Notes: a model not told the origin generated them from the sequence alone. A stretch of DNA of 64,000 nt from Winogradskyella schleiferi (GCF_013394655.1 NZ_CP053351.1:2138501-2202500); one strand, 5' to 3'. Shown: positions 51,951-61,285, counted from the first letter of the stretch. A program made the numbers and translations.

Positions 51951-54050
51951 TTATATAAGTCTTTTGTCCTCTAAAGACGTTTTCAATTGATTATGATTGT
52001 CCCAAAATCTATCGTTAATTTTTTGAATAACGGCCTCATAATCTGGGTGACTTTTCAAGGATTTCATTAAGGGATCTTCTTCAAGAAATAACAATATCCA
52101 ATATTGATAATTAGTTTTAGTCGCAAACAGTTTTAACTGCTCTATAGCAAGATCGGGTTTTTCATCGTGCAAATACTTTATGGCCAAACTAGCGGGTTGG
52201 TAAATAGATTGATCATTTTCACAATATTCAGCATAGGCTTTATAATAGTCTTCAGCTTTGTCATGGAAGCCCATTTTATCGTATACCAATCCAATTTTTA
52301 AATTTTCTTGTGGATACATATTCAGCCCATTTTTTTTCTTGATTTTTTCAAACTTATTATAGTAGTAAAAGGCACTATCATATTTTTCCTGAAAATAATA
52401 GAACTTTGCTACTTCTTGCATAATATCCAATCGTGTGGTATCTTTTTTCCATTCCTTCAGTAAAGCTTCTGTCGTCTTTTCCATATTTTGATGCTGTGTG
52501 TATTGTATAAACACGTTTAAAAAAGGCACGTAATAATTCTGAGGGTTATGATCTAAAGCTAATTTTATATACTTCTGTGCTTCCTCTGTAAAACCATTTT
52601 GAACAAAGGCATTACTTAAGGCCAAATACATATAACTTTTGCTTATGGAATCATTCGCTTCAATATCAAGTTGTAAACCTTTTAAGGCATATTCCAAATA
52701 TTTACCTGTATCAGGAATGGCTCGTGAATACAAATCGGCAAGTATTTGAACCACAGAAGACGCATTGGGATTATAGTCTAAGGCTTTTTCTAAATGAGGG
52801 ATAGCTAAGCGAAACTCATTTATATTGATGTAGTAAAGGGCTTTAGCGATAAGACTTTCGGCAGATTTAGAATCATATAGCAACGCTTTATCTGCATTGT
52901 TATTTATAATATCTGTATACCGTTTCTCCGCTTGATTTAGGTCCAAATAATAGTATGATATCGCAATCTGAGCATACGCGAGTGCAAATTGAGGGTCCTC
53001 TTCTATCGCTTTTTCAAATAACGAAATAGCAGTTTCCAAGCCCGCTTTAGTCGCTTCTTGAATTTGCTCGAGCCCTTTTAAATAATAATCATAGGCCAAT
53101 ACGTTTTCTGTAGGTTTTTTATTTATTTGTTGTAATTCAGCTGGTGTCACGGTCACTTTTATAGCCTCCGCAATTTTTTTGGCAACCCTATTTTGCACGG
53201 AGAAAATGTCTTCCGTTTTATGGTTGTACTGTTCTGCCCAAATTGGTGTATCGTTTGAAGCATCAATCAATTGGATATTCAACAAAACCTGATCACCTGA
53301 GCGTTGCCCACTGCCCTCAATCAAATAATTGACCTTGAGTTCTTCTGCGATTTCTGAGATGGTCTTATCGGTATCTCTATATTTTTCGACGGATGTTCTA
53401 CTGATAACTTGGAGATCTTCTATCTTTTGTAAATTGTTTAGTGTCGACTCCATAAGTCCGTTCACAAAATACAGGTTATCAGCATCACTACTCATATTCT
53501 TAAACGGTAATACAGCTATTGATGTCTTAAAATCAGCATCTTCTTTATCAGTATGAAGTGTTTCTTTAGGAAAAAACAAGAATACCGCTAAGACTAAAAC
53601 CAAGAGAATTCCCAGTATGAGATGAACTCGGTACTGGTGGAAACCCCCTTTTTTGGTAACTTCAATAGCTTCTGTGTCCTGATTATCTTCTGGTTCTAGT
53701 TCAACATGCTCACCAAGTTTTTTTCTAGCTTCACCTGGCGAATACCCATAATAGTCTCTAAAGCATTTGATGAAATAGGAATTATTACTAAAACCCACCT
53801 GATAAGCAATTTCAGAAACCGTAAATTCCGTTTCTTTTAACAATGTCATCCCTTTTTGAAGCCGAACTTCACGAATAAATTGACTAGCACTACCTTGTGT
53901 CTGTTTCTTAATCTTCCGCAACAAGTTTGATCGGCTCATATTCATGAGCTCCGCCAATTCTGAAACCCCAAATTGCTCATTAGAGATATGCTCTAAAACA
54001 AGGGCTTCAGCTTGCTCAATAAATTTTCCTTGATATGAGATGTTAGACAT
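51951..54050 (-). CDS. AraC-type regulator with membrane helix, TolB-like domain and TPR repeats
   Basis: The 699-residue protein has the DNA-binding domain first: an AraC HTH at about 15-110 (FGVSELAELMNMSRSNLLRK and EIAYQVGFSNNSYFIKCFRDYYG). One membrane helix follows (about 143-160, LILGILLVLVLAVFLFF). A TolB-like/FlgO-like domain (SIAVLPFKNMSSDADNLYF...) at about 175-310 and a long TPR array (310-690) are beyond the membrane. It may sense an extracytoplasmic signal and act on nearby promoters. It is divergent from the ankyrin gene; direct repeats in the gap (54463-54491) are candidate operators. Confidence 0.9.
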   Translation of the reverse strand: MSNISYQGKFIEQAEALVLEHISNEQFGVSELAELMNMSRSNLLRKIKKQTQGSASQFIREVRLQKGMTLLKETEFTVSEIAYQVGFSNNSYFIKCFRDYYGYSPGEARKKLGEHVELEPEDNQDTEAIEVTKKGGFHQYRVHLILGILLVLVLAVFLFFPKETLHTDKEDADFKTSIAVLPFKNMSSDADNLYFVNGLMESTLNNLQKIEDLQVISRTSVEKYRDTDKTISEIAEELKVNYLIEGSGQRSGDQVLLNIQLIDASNDTPIWAEQYNHKTEDIFSVQNRVAKKIAEAIKVTVTPAELQQINKKPTENVLAYDYYLKGLEQIQEATKAGLETAISLFEKAIEEDPQFALAYAQIAISYYYLDLNQAEKRYTDIINNNADKALLYDSKSAESLIAKALYYININEFRLAIPHLEKALDYNPNASSVVQILADLYSRAIPDTGKYLEYALKGLQLDIEANDSISKSYMYLALSNAFVQNGFTEEAQKYIKLALDHNPQNYYVPFLNVFIQYTQHQNMEKTTEALLKEWKKDTTRLDIMQEVAKFYYFQEKYDSAFYYYNKFEKIKKKNGLNMYPQENLKIGLVYDKMGFHDKAEDYYKAYAEYCENDQSIYQPASLAIKYLHDEKPDLAIEQLKLFATKTNYQYWILLFLEEDPLMKSLKSHPDYEAVIQKINDRFWDNHNQLKTSLEDKRLI

Positions 54051-54221
54051 GATGTTTCGTACTGTATCAAATTTAGAGATTTTTATTTAGTATATGAAAA
54101 AATTGTTAGTACGTATATTTTCAATTTCCCGAAGGGAAAAGAATTCGTGTTAATAATTTCGTTTCGAATACATTGTTGGGAGTTTATGATAAAGCATTAC
54201 TTATTAATCACTATATATTTA

Positions 54222-54362
54222 GCCACAAATACACGAATTCACTCGTTTTCTATATTATAAAAAAATTGACTATCTATTACACAAATGAAACAGACCTTAG
54301 GTCTGTTCCTAAGATTTATAGACCTTCATTAATCGCAAATATAAGATTCGTGTATTCGTGGC
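54222..54362. repeat. MITE-like element with 17-bp terminal inverted repeats
   Basis: GCCACAAATACACGAAT (54222-54238) and its complement (54346-54362) match with one mismatch. The 141-bp interior is AT-rich and has an internal hairpin AACAGACC-TTA-GGTCTGTT. The terminal sequence has the look of a dispersed chromosomal repeat. No gene is inside. Confidence 0.5.
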
Positions 54363-54462
54363 AAAAAAATCAATTACTTCTATTTTTGTCATTTACTAAA
54401 AAATTTTTATTTAAACACTATACTGCTTAAAGTTCAAAGTTAGTTAGTAAAAAACAGTTGCT

Positions 54463-54491
54463 TGCGTCATAATTTATACTTCTGCGTCATA
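54463..54491 (+). promoter_or_regulatory. Direct repeat TGCGTCATA, 20 bp apart (candidate AraC operator)
   Basis: TGCGTCATA occurs at 54463-54471 and 54483-54491, one copy each two helical turns apart on the same face. AraC-family dimers bind such direct repeats. The site lies 120 bp before the ankyrin gene and 410 bp before the divergent AraC/TPR gene. Confidence 0.45.
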
Positions 54492-54610
54492 GTTTTCAAC
54501 CGCTCATCAAACTTGACACAATAGGCTTCATGCGGATTATCAGTCAATTAGGTTAGTGTCGCATCTTTGTAAAACAAAAATCAAGTTATTAATCATTAAA
54601 AATTTAAATT

Positions 54611-55204
54611 ATGAAAACACTTAAAAACACTTCACTTAGAATGACCATTCAGACGGTAGTCTTGACGCTTTTATTAACAAGTTCATGCGCACAATCTAAC
54701 AAAGAAATAAGTTCAAATGATTCGGCTAAAACAACCAAAACAGTTGACAAACCGAGTATAGATATTCATGGCGCTGTCCTTACAGGGAATTTGGAAGCCG
54801 TTAAGCAACATATTGAAGCTGGGACAGATATTAATCAAAAAGAACCAATGTCTGGCTCTACACCTTTAATGTCAGCAGCCACATTTAACCAACCTGAAAT
54901 CGCTAAAGTACTGATCAATGCCAATGCAGATTTGTCTATAAAAAATAATGATGGCGGAACGGCTTTACACACTGCAGCATTTTTTGGACGAATCGAAATT
55001 GTACAATTACTTATTGATGCCAAAGCAGATAAAACTGTACGTAATAATTATGGAGCTACAGCAAGAGAAACAGCAATGGTAGATTTTGCTCAAATGAAAC
55101 CTATCTATGAAATGCTAATTCAACAATTAAAACCAATGGGATTTACATTAGATCTTAATGAATTACAAAAAGCACTTCCTGTTGTAGCAATGATGCTTCA
55201 ATAA
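54611..55204 (+). CDS. Secreted or lipid-anchored ankyrin-repeat protein
   Basis: The 197-residue product has a signal peptide with a Cys after LLLTSS (LLTSSCAQS), consistent with a lipoprotein. About four ankyrin repeats follow (DIHGAVLTGNLEAVKQHIEAG, GSTPLMSAATFNQPEIAKVLI, GGTALHTAAFFGRIEIVQLL, GATARETAM). It would sit in the periplasm and bind a protein partner. It is the first of a plus-strand set with the acyltransferase (13 bp) and the DUF6090 gene, and its upstream region contains a candidate AraC operator. Confidence 0.85.
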   Translation: MKTLKNTSLRMTIQTVVLTLLLTSSCAQSNKEISSNDSAKTTKTVDKPSIDIHGAVLTGNLEAVKQHIEAGTDINQKEPMSGSTPLMSAATFNQPEIAKVLINANADLSIKNNDGGTALHTAAFFGRIEIVQLLIDAKADKTVRNNYGATARETAMVDFAQMKPIYEMLIQQLKPMGFTLDLNELQKALPVVAMMLQ

Positions 55205-55216
55205 ACATAAAACAAG

Positions 55217-56302
55217 ATGACAACAGAAAGAAGATACGATATTGATTGGCTCAGAGTCATTGCTATAGGTTTATTACTGATATATCATATAGCCATTATA
55301 TTTCAACCTTGGGCTATGTTTATAGGGTTTATAAGAAGTGAAGACGCTTTAGAAGGACTTTGGAAACCAATGACGATGCTCAATGTTTGGCGGATACCAT
55401 TACTCTTTTTTGTATCGGGAATGGGACTGTATTTTGCCATGAAAAAAAGAAATTGGAAGCAACTATTAATAGAGCGCGGTAAACGAATTCTCTTACCCTT
55501 TGTGTTCGGAATTTTGGCTATTACGCCATTACATTTTTTAGTTTTTCAGCAATACTATAATATGCCATTGAGTTATTTTCCGCATATGGGACATCTCTGG
55601 TTTTTAGGAAATATTTTTTTCTATGTCGTAGTGTTGTCACCAGTTTTTTTCTACTTGAAGACTAATGAAAATGGAAAATTTAGGAAAGCCATTTCAAAAG
55701 TCATGACCTATGCTATAGGCCCATTATTGATCTCTGGATTTTTTATGTTAGAAATAGGTGCTGTTAAACCACAACTCTTTGAACTATACGCTCAAACCTG
55801 GCATGGATTTTTTATAGGGTTGCTTGCTTTCTTTTTTGGATTTTTGTTTGTGTATAGCGGTAACGTATTTTGGCAAACCGTTTCAAAGTGGAAATGGTTG
55901 TATATCGGTTTGGCAACCATTCTCTTCGTGATTCGTTTCACAGGGTTTGAGTCTTTATCAAATATGTATATCACCACCATAGAATCTAATGCTTGGATAT
56001 TAGGTTTATTCGGCATAGGATATCGTTACCTTAATAAACCAAGTGCCTTACTCAGCTATTTGAGTGCAGCTGTTTATCCTGTTTATATTCTTCACATGTT
56101 TGTATTATTTGCAGGTGCATTGTTCATCCTGCCATTGAATCTTCATCCTTTGCTAGCGTTTATAGGAATTACAGTATTCACTTTTATAGTCTGTTTTCTA
56201 ATTTATGAATTCATCCTAAAAAGAATAGCCATCTTAAGACCTTTATTTGGGTTGAAATGGAAATTTAAAAGCGTCGTAAAGCCAAAATTTGAAAAGATTT
56301 GA
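55217..56302 (+). CDS. Acyltransferase-3/OpgC-like membrane protein
   Basis: The 361-residue protein has ten or so membrane helices. It begins with ERRYDIDWLRVIAIGLLLIYHIAI, the conserved D-x-L-R motif and catalytic His of the acyltransferase 3 family, and has the F-F-x-S-G-x-G-L motif in LLFFVSGMGLYFAMKKR. Such enzymes transfer acyl groups onto sugars or lipids of the envelope. It follows the ankyrin gene by 13 bp, so the two are cotranscribed and may act on the same envelope component. Confidence 0.88.
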   Translation: MTTERRYDIDWLRVIAIGLLLIYHIAIIFQPWAMFIGFIRSEDALEGLWKPMTMLNVWRIPLLFFVSGMGLYFAMKKRNWKQLLIERGKRILLPFVFGILAITPLHFLVFQQYYNMPLSYFPHMGHLWFLGNIFFYVVVLSPVFFYLKTNENGKFRKAISKVMTYAIGPLLISGFFMLEIGAVKPQLFELYAQTWHGFFIGLLAFFFGFLFVYSGNVFWQTVSKWKWLYIGLATILFVIRFTGFESLSNMYITTIESNAWILGLFGIGYRYLNKPSALLSYLSAAVYPVYILHMFVLFAGALFILPLNLHPLLAFIGITVFTFIVCFLIYEFILKRIAILRPLFGLKWKFKSVVKPKFEKI

Positions 56303-56347
56303 GTCATATCCAAAACGTTGTGTTTCAATTTAACAAACCACTAAGCC

Positions 56348-57079
56348 ATGATTAAATTATTTAGAAAAATTAGACGAGAAATGCTGATTAAAAACCCACC
56401 TGCCCTACAGGAAGGTAAGTTCGCCAACTATATCGCTTATGCAGCAGGAGAAATTATTCTAGTTATTGTCGGAATCCTTATTGCGTTGGCAATCAACGAA
56501 CATTCAAATAATGAGAAGAAATTAGAATTGCGGAATTCATACATAATTCAGTTACATGATGAAGCCGATCGCAACCTAAACAAGCTCACTATTTTGGATA
56601 ATGAGGCAGCTACAATGCTCAAAGAGTTAGATACCGTATTCAAAATTTTATTGTATAAAGATTATGATAACCCGAGATTATCTACAAAATCATTCTATTT
56701 AATTATGTCTAAGAAGTTTTATCCAGTTATGATAACCTATGAAAATTTAAAATTCTCTGGTGATTTAAAATTATTTGACGATTTAAGTTTACGTAATGCT
56801 ATCTCTGAAACCTACGAAACCTTTAACCCTATTGAGAAACTTGAATCTTCTGAACAACAGGCCATTGAGGCCTATTATGAAAATTTTTTGATGCGTAACG
56901 TAAAATTTAGGGATATGGGCATTTCTTCAGACACTTACGAAAAAGACATTTATTTCGAAAATATGGTTTTAACTAGGATGACTACAATTGCACAAAATCG
57001 AGCGGCTTACAGTAATGCCATTGCATCATTAAAAAACCTGAGAAACACTTATGCTGACTTACAAAATACAAATGAATAA
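56348..57079 (+). CDS. DUF6090 family protein
   Basis: The 243-residue protein has the family's start: a basic helix (IKLFRKIRREMLIKN), a conserved KFANYIAYAAGEIILVIVGILIALAINE membrane segment (about residues 25-50) and a long helical C-terminal domain. The domain is widespread in Bacteroidetes, often with several paralogues per genome, and is not functionally characterised. It lies 45 bp after the acyltransferase gene. Confidence 0.88.
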   Translation: MIKLFRKIRREMLIKNPPALQEGKFANYIAYAAGEIILVIVGILIALAINEHSNNEKKLELRNSYIIQLHDEADRNLNKLTILDNEAATMLKELDTVFKILLYKDYDNPRLSTKSFYLIMSKKFYPVMITYENLKFSGDLKLFDDLSLRNAISETYETFNPIEKLESSEQQAIEAYYENFLMRNVKFRDMGISSDTYEKDIYFENMVLTRMTTIAQNRAAYSNAIASLKNLRNTYADLQNTNE

Positions 57080-57140
57080 CTCAGAAAAGTTTGATATCGA
57101 GTAGTAAACATCAATTTAAACAATCAAAAAACAAACAATT

Positions 57141-57290
57141 ATGAAATTGATTAAAAGCAAAAAAGGAATTAGACTTGCAATAGGCATAGTTTCAGGTGTA
57201 TCAGTAGGCTTATTAACCTCAAACATAGCTTTGTGGCTTCCTATTGGAATTGCCATTGGTGCCGCGTTAGAATACTCAAAAAAATCTTAA
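57141..57290 (+). CDS. 49-residue small membrane protein
   Basis: The ORF reads MKLIKSKKGIRLAIGIVSGV followed by hydrophobic, glycine-rich residues (SVGLLTSNIALWLPIGIAIG) and a short tail AALEYSKKS. A basic N-terminus and two short helices joined by a tight turn suggest a membrane peptide. Its leader (57121-57143) is nearly the same as that of the duplicated outer-membrane gene at 61685. No family is recognised; the conserved leader supports it as a gene. Confidence 0.55.
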   Translation: MKLIKSKKGIRLAIGIVSGVSVGLLTSNIALWLPIGIAIGAALEYSKKS

Positions 57291-57332
57291 TGCAACAACT
57301 GAGATTACAAAATAAATCATCAATCAAAAAAC

Positions 57333-57602
57333 GAAGAATTTGAAAAATTAAAAATCCCAGTATTGTCTTCAAATAGTTATAAGGTTACACCAGTAGATGC
57401 CATCTTAAATCAAAATGCGATACGAAATGCTCAAATTAAATAAAATAACAAAAACTATAAAGTTGTACAGTTAGAAAACTTAGATCATTTTTTTTAAGAG
57501 TGCGAAACAGCAAAGATTGATGAATATCAAATAGATAGAGCAAACGTTTTCCTCAATAGCATTAAAAGAAATATCAAGTTGGTTTTAGAGCCTCTTAATT
57601 GA
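57333..57602 (+). pseudogene. Decayed alpha/beta-hydrolase C-terminal fragment
   Basis: Ninety codons in one frame read EFEKLKIPVLSSNSYKVTPVDA..., then NYKVVQLENLDHFF, interrupted by two in-frame TAA codons and closed by TGA. The strand IPVL...NS, the following helix and the late D-H-F resemble the end of an alpha/beta-hydrolase. There is no proper start codon. The rest of 57291-57750 is AT-rich and empty. Assignment is by pattern only. Confidence 0.4.
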
Positions 57603-57750
57603 TGCATAAAGCACAATAGTTAAAGTTTTATCTAGAGATTTGCTAATAGGTAGTTTTACCTGTTCATAAAATTGCTCAAACTTGTTTTTTTATATTCTGT
57701 ACACGAGTTAATTGACTTATATTTATCTTTTATTTTAAGGATCTAAGAGT

Positions 57751-59526
57751 TTGATTGACCAGAAATCTATAGCAGTACTGCCATTCGTCAATATGAGTAA
57801 TGATATTGAAAACGAATCTTTCTGTGATGGTATTGCAGAAGAAATAATTAATGCCTTATCAAAAATAAAAGGATTAAAGGTGATTGCAAGACGGTCTTCG
57901 TTTGCATTTAAAAATAAAAACATTGATGTTCGACATATTGGTAATCAATTAGGTGTGGCTACTGTTTTAGAAGGAAGCGTTAGAAAATCAAACAATAGCA
58001 TTCGCATAACAGGGCAATTGATAGATACAAAATACGGTACGCAATATTGGTCTAAAAAATTCGATAGAGAATTAATAGATATCTTCGAATTGGAAGATGT
58101 AGTGAGTCTTGCCATAGCAGATGAAGTCCGAAACAATTTTGGGCATTTTGAAGTGCAGGACCATTTAATTAAACAACCTACAAATAATGTCGAGGCTTAT
58201 CAATTATTTTTAAAAGGGCGTTCATTGCAATTAAAATGGACACCAGAAAGTCTAAATGAAGCAATATCATACTATAATCAAGCGATTAACTTAGATAAAA
58301 ATTACGCTAAAGCTTATTATGCCAATTTACAATGCTATGGGTTATTGGCCGTTTGGGGTTATATGCCTTACCAAGAAGCTATGGATTTAGCTGTTGGCAA
58401 TCTATTAATAGCCAAAGAAATAGAAACAGCACTACCCGAATATCCACTCTCTTTTGTAGGAAAGTTTCTTTGGGGTGAATGGGATTTTAAAAATGCATAT
58501 ATACATATAGAAAAAGCTTTAGATATTAATCCTAATTATATTGATGGATTAGAAGCTATGACAGAGCTTTCTATAGCACTTGGATTTTTTGATAAGGCTT
58601 TAACGTATGCAAACAGATTATTAGAAGTAGATCCGCTATCCGCAAATAACCATTACACATTAGCTAGCATTTACTACTACCAACGAAAGTTTGATAAAGC
58701 ATTAGAAAATGTAAACTACGCTCTAACACTTAATACTGAATTAGCATTAGCACATCATTTGAAATGTTTCTGTTTAATATGGCTAAACAGAAGTCAACAG
58801 TTTCAATATTGTATTCAGGATACTACTTTAAAAGAGGAGAAAAATCTATTATTTCAACTTATCAACAATAAGGATGTTGAAGTTCCGGAACAAATGATTA
58901 CAAAATGGGTACAATCTCAAAACGAAGAAACGATGCCAGTTCCCTATGATGTGTTTATTTTAAGCAATTCAAGTTCTATAGACCAAGGGTTTACACGCTT
59001 AAAGGAAATGATTGAGCAAAGACGTGGACAAGTTATAAACTATAGGCAAGAACCTTTTTTACAACCCTTACATAATATCAAAGAATTTTCAGAGCTACAC
59101 AAGTCTAATTTGTCCATTGAAGACGTTGATTGCCATCAAACAGACGAAGAAAAATCATCACCAATCATTTTAGATGCTCAACAAATAGAAACGCTAAAAG
59201 AGGAATTAGGTTCTTATTTTAAAGAGGACGAACCTTTCTTAAATCCACAATTAAGTTTAAAATTCGTGGCTGATGTGTTTGAATTAAATACCAATAAAAT
59301 ATCCTACGTAATCAATAAAGCTTTTCATCTTAATTTCAATGACTTTGTGAATTCGTATCGCTTAAATCATTTTAAATCCATAGCTATAGACCCAAAAAAC
59401 TCGCATTTAACTATTCTTGGCTTAGCTTATGACAGTGGTTTCAATTCTAAAAGCGTATTTAACACCTATTTCAAAAAAATAGAGGGCATTACACCTAGTA
59501 AATGGGTAAAATCTAATACTAAATAG
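57751..59526 (+). CDS. TolB-like/TPR protein with a C-terminal AraC DNA-binding domain
   Basis: The 591-residue product has the TolB-like domain first (KSIAVLPFVNMSNDIENESF at about 5-24), then TPR repeats (about 145-330) and an AraC HTH at the C-terminus (about 500-585; LSLKFVADVFELNTNKISYV, ILGLAYDSGFNSKSVFNTYF). This is the reverse order of the protein at 51951-54050. No membrane helix is visible. The only plausible start is TTG at 57751; an in-frame stop lies 12 bp upstream. The ATG may have been lost, or the start weakened. It is next to the duplicated outer-membrane genes. Confidence 0.85.
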   Translation: MIDQKSIAVLPFVNMSNDIENESFCDGIAEEIINALSKIKGLKVIARRSSFAFKNKNIDVRHIGNQLGVATVLEGSVRKSNNSIRITGQLIDTKYGTQYWSKKFDRELIDIFELEDVVSLAIADEVRNNFGHFEVQDHLIKQPTNNVEAYQLFLKGRSLQLKWTPESLNEAISYYNQAINLDKNYAKAYYANLQCYGLLAVWGYMPYQEAMDLAVGNLLIAKEIETALPEYPLSFVGKFLWGEWDFKNAYIHIEKALDINPNYIDGLEAMTELSIALGFFDKALTYANRLLEVDPLSANNHYTLASIYYYQRKFDKALENVNYALTLNTELALAHHLKCFCLIWLNRSQQFQYCIQDTTLKEEKNLLFQLINNKDVEVPEQMITKWVQSQNEETMPVPYDVFILSNSSSIDQGFTRLKEMIEQRRGQVINYRQEPFLQPLHNIKEFSELHKSNLSIEDVDCHQTDEEKSSPIILDAQQIETLKEELGSYFKEDEPFLNPQLSLKFVADVFELNTNKISYVINKAFHLNFNDFVNSYRLNHFKSIAIDPKNSHLTILGLAYDSGFNSKSVFNTYFKKIEGITPSKWVKSNTK

Positions 59527-59693
59527 CGAAGAGTTATAGGTCTTTTACCTCAGTTTAAAACACGCTAAATTAATTTTTAGACGCTTTCCCTTTTCTTAAT
59601 GTTTAGATTTGAAAATTATTTTATTCTTATACACCACTAGAGTTAGCCTAACAAATTTAAAATTCAAACAGTTTTCATTTTAATACTTGAATT

Positions 59694-59717
59694 CGTCCGA
59701 AATTATAATCTCGGACG
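59694..59717. promoter_or_regulatory. Inverted repeat CGTCCGA-N10-TCGGACG, candidate operator
   Basis: CGTCCGA (59694-59700) and TCGGACG (59711-59717) are perfect reverse complements with a 10-bp spacer, 52 bp upstream of the outer-membrane gene at 59769 and 168 bp after the AraC/TPR gene. The GC-rich arms stand out in AT-rich DNA. Confidence 0.45.
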
Positions 59718-59768
59718 TTTACAGTCTTCTTATACCTCAAATTTGCACCATCAAAAAAATTTACAATT

Positions 59769-60386
59769 ATGAAATCAATTAAAATGAAAACAATCAAAAA
59801 ACAAATTGTATTAAGAATGGCTTGTGTAGCCTTTGCCTTAGTATCCAGTGTAACATATGCACAAAACACAAATTCAGAAACAACAACACATCGAGATGGC
59901 TTTATTATAGAATTTGTAGTAGGTGGCGGTCTAATCAGTATAGAAGATAGTGAAGGTATTCAAACATTCGACAAATCTCAAGGAACCTTTGTTTTTCCAG
60001 ATTTAAAGTTGGGCTATATGTTAAATGAAAGACTCGCTATTACTGCTGCTATGCCAGGAAATATTTACGAATTTCAGGATAATGATAGAAATTTTGGAGG
60101 TTTTATCCCATCGCTACAATATTGGGTAAAAGATCGTTGGTGGATTCATGGTGGAATTGGTTTAGCAATAGATTCGCCTGCACTATATGATATTAAAGAC
60201 GACATAAATGACGATTGGAACTTTGGTTGTGCTGTTATGGCAAGCACAGGTTACGAAATTTACAAAAAGAAAAACTTTGCACTTAATGTGCAGTCAAAAT
60301 TAGTGCTTGGTAGTGTGTCTTTAGACGGAGACGCACACAGAGATGCAGTACTCTTTAATGTAGGATTAGGCTTTAGCTGGTTTTAA
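59769..60386 (+). CDS. Outer-membrane beta-barrel-like protein, copy 1
   Basis: The 205-residue product has a signal peptide after a short basic start (ending SVTYAQ near 31) and alternating strands ending in an aromatic residue (NVGLGFSWF), the signature of a small outer-membrane barrel. Glycine-rich FVVGGGLISIEDSEG and FDKSQGTFVFPDLKLGY lie near the start. It is 92% identical by my count (17 differences in 205) to the gene at 61685. An inverted repeat at 59694 lies upstream. Function is unknown. Confidence 0.8.
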   Translation: MKSIKMKTIKKQIVLRMACVAFALVSSVTYAQNTNSETTTHRDGFIIEFVVGGGLISIEDSEGIQTFDKSQGTFVFPDLKLGYMLNERLAITAAMPGNIYEFQDNDRNFGGFIPSLQYWVKDRWWIHGGIGLAIDSPALYDIKDDINDDWNFGCAVMASTGYEIYKKKNFALNVQSKLVLGSVSLDGDAHRDAVLFNVGLGFSWF

Positions 60387-60423
60387 GGTTGAATTTACAA
60401 ATTTATTTAAATCTAAAATTATT

Positions 60424-60990
60424 ATGAAAAAAACTTTAATTACTTTGACTTTGTGCGGACTAACATTAATCGCCAAATCTCAAAACACAAGTGTAGAAAA
60501 ATCAATATTCGGATTACAAACTGGAGTTTTAGGAATCTGGGCATATAATGAAGCAAAACTATCAAATACCATAGCACTGAGAACAGAACTTGGTTTTGAT
60601 TTTGGTGTTTGGGAATCTACTTTTTACGATGATTATGATTCCCCATTTTTGCTAACACCTGTAATCGTTGTGGAGCCAAGACTCTATTACAACCTAAAAA
60701 AACGCTCAGAGAACTTAAAACCAATTGATGGAAATAGCGGTAATTTTATTGCTTTAAAAATGGGTTATCACCCAGAATTGGCTCTGTTCAATACTGACGA
60801 TGCTCCTGTGGTAAGTGATTTTTCCATTATACCCACTCTTGGAATTAGGCGACATATAGGCAAACATTTTAATTTTGAAGCAGGACTTGGCGCAGGATTT
60901 AGTTACACATATGCTAAACGCGCTGGTTATTCAAAGAACAAAAGTGAAATGGAATTAAATATGCACTTGCGAATAGGGTATAAATTATAG
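60424..60990 (+). CDS. Outer-membrane beta-barrel-like protein, unrelated to its neighbour
   Basis: The 188-residue product has a signal peptide (LTLCGLTLIAKSQ) and barrel-like strands with terminal aromatic residues (for example LRTELGFDFGVW, FNFEAGLGAGFSYTYAK and a final MHLRIGYKL). It lies 37 bp after copy 1 of the duplicated gene and is likely cotranscribed. Similar proteins are common in Bacteroidetes and have no known role. The 295 bp after it contain no intact gene. Confidence 0.75.
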   Translation: MKKTLITLTLCGLTLIAKSQNTSVEKSIFGLQTGVLGIWAYNEAKLSNTIALRTELGFDFGVWESTFYDDYDSPFLLTPVIVVEPRLYYNLKKRSENLKPIDGNSGNFIALKMGYHPELALFNTDDAPVVSDFSIIPTLGIRRHIGKHFNFEAGLGAGFSYTYAKRAGYSKNKSEMELNMHLRIGYKL

Positions 60991-61285
60991 CATAAACAAA
61001 AACAAGTCTCTGTGTTGACATAAATGTCATAAAGATGTCACAAGCTCAGCACAAGTGTCGTTAAGGTTTGTATTTAATTTTGAACAATAATCATTCAATA
61101 CAAACTAATGAAAATTAAGTTTAGTTAAATGAACAATCATAATCAATAGCCAAAATGCTAAATCAAAAAACAGAAAACCAAATTAAACTTGTTAAACCCT
61201 GTAATAAATTGGTTAACTGCCTTTTAAATGATCTACAAAATATTAAACGGTATAAATTTGTCTATTCATATAAATTTTAATCATC

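Noticed and set aside
54173..54430. 85-codon plus-strand ORF
   Set aside because: It spans the MITE-like inverted repeat and hairpin and its product is a low-complexity hydrophobic/basic string; an open frame in AT-rich DNA is enough to explain it.
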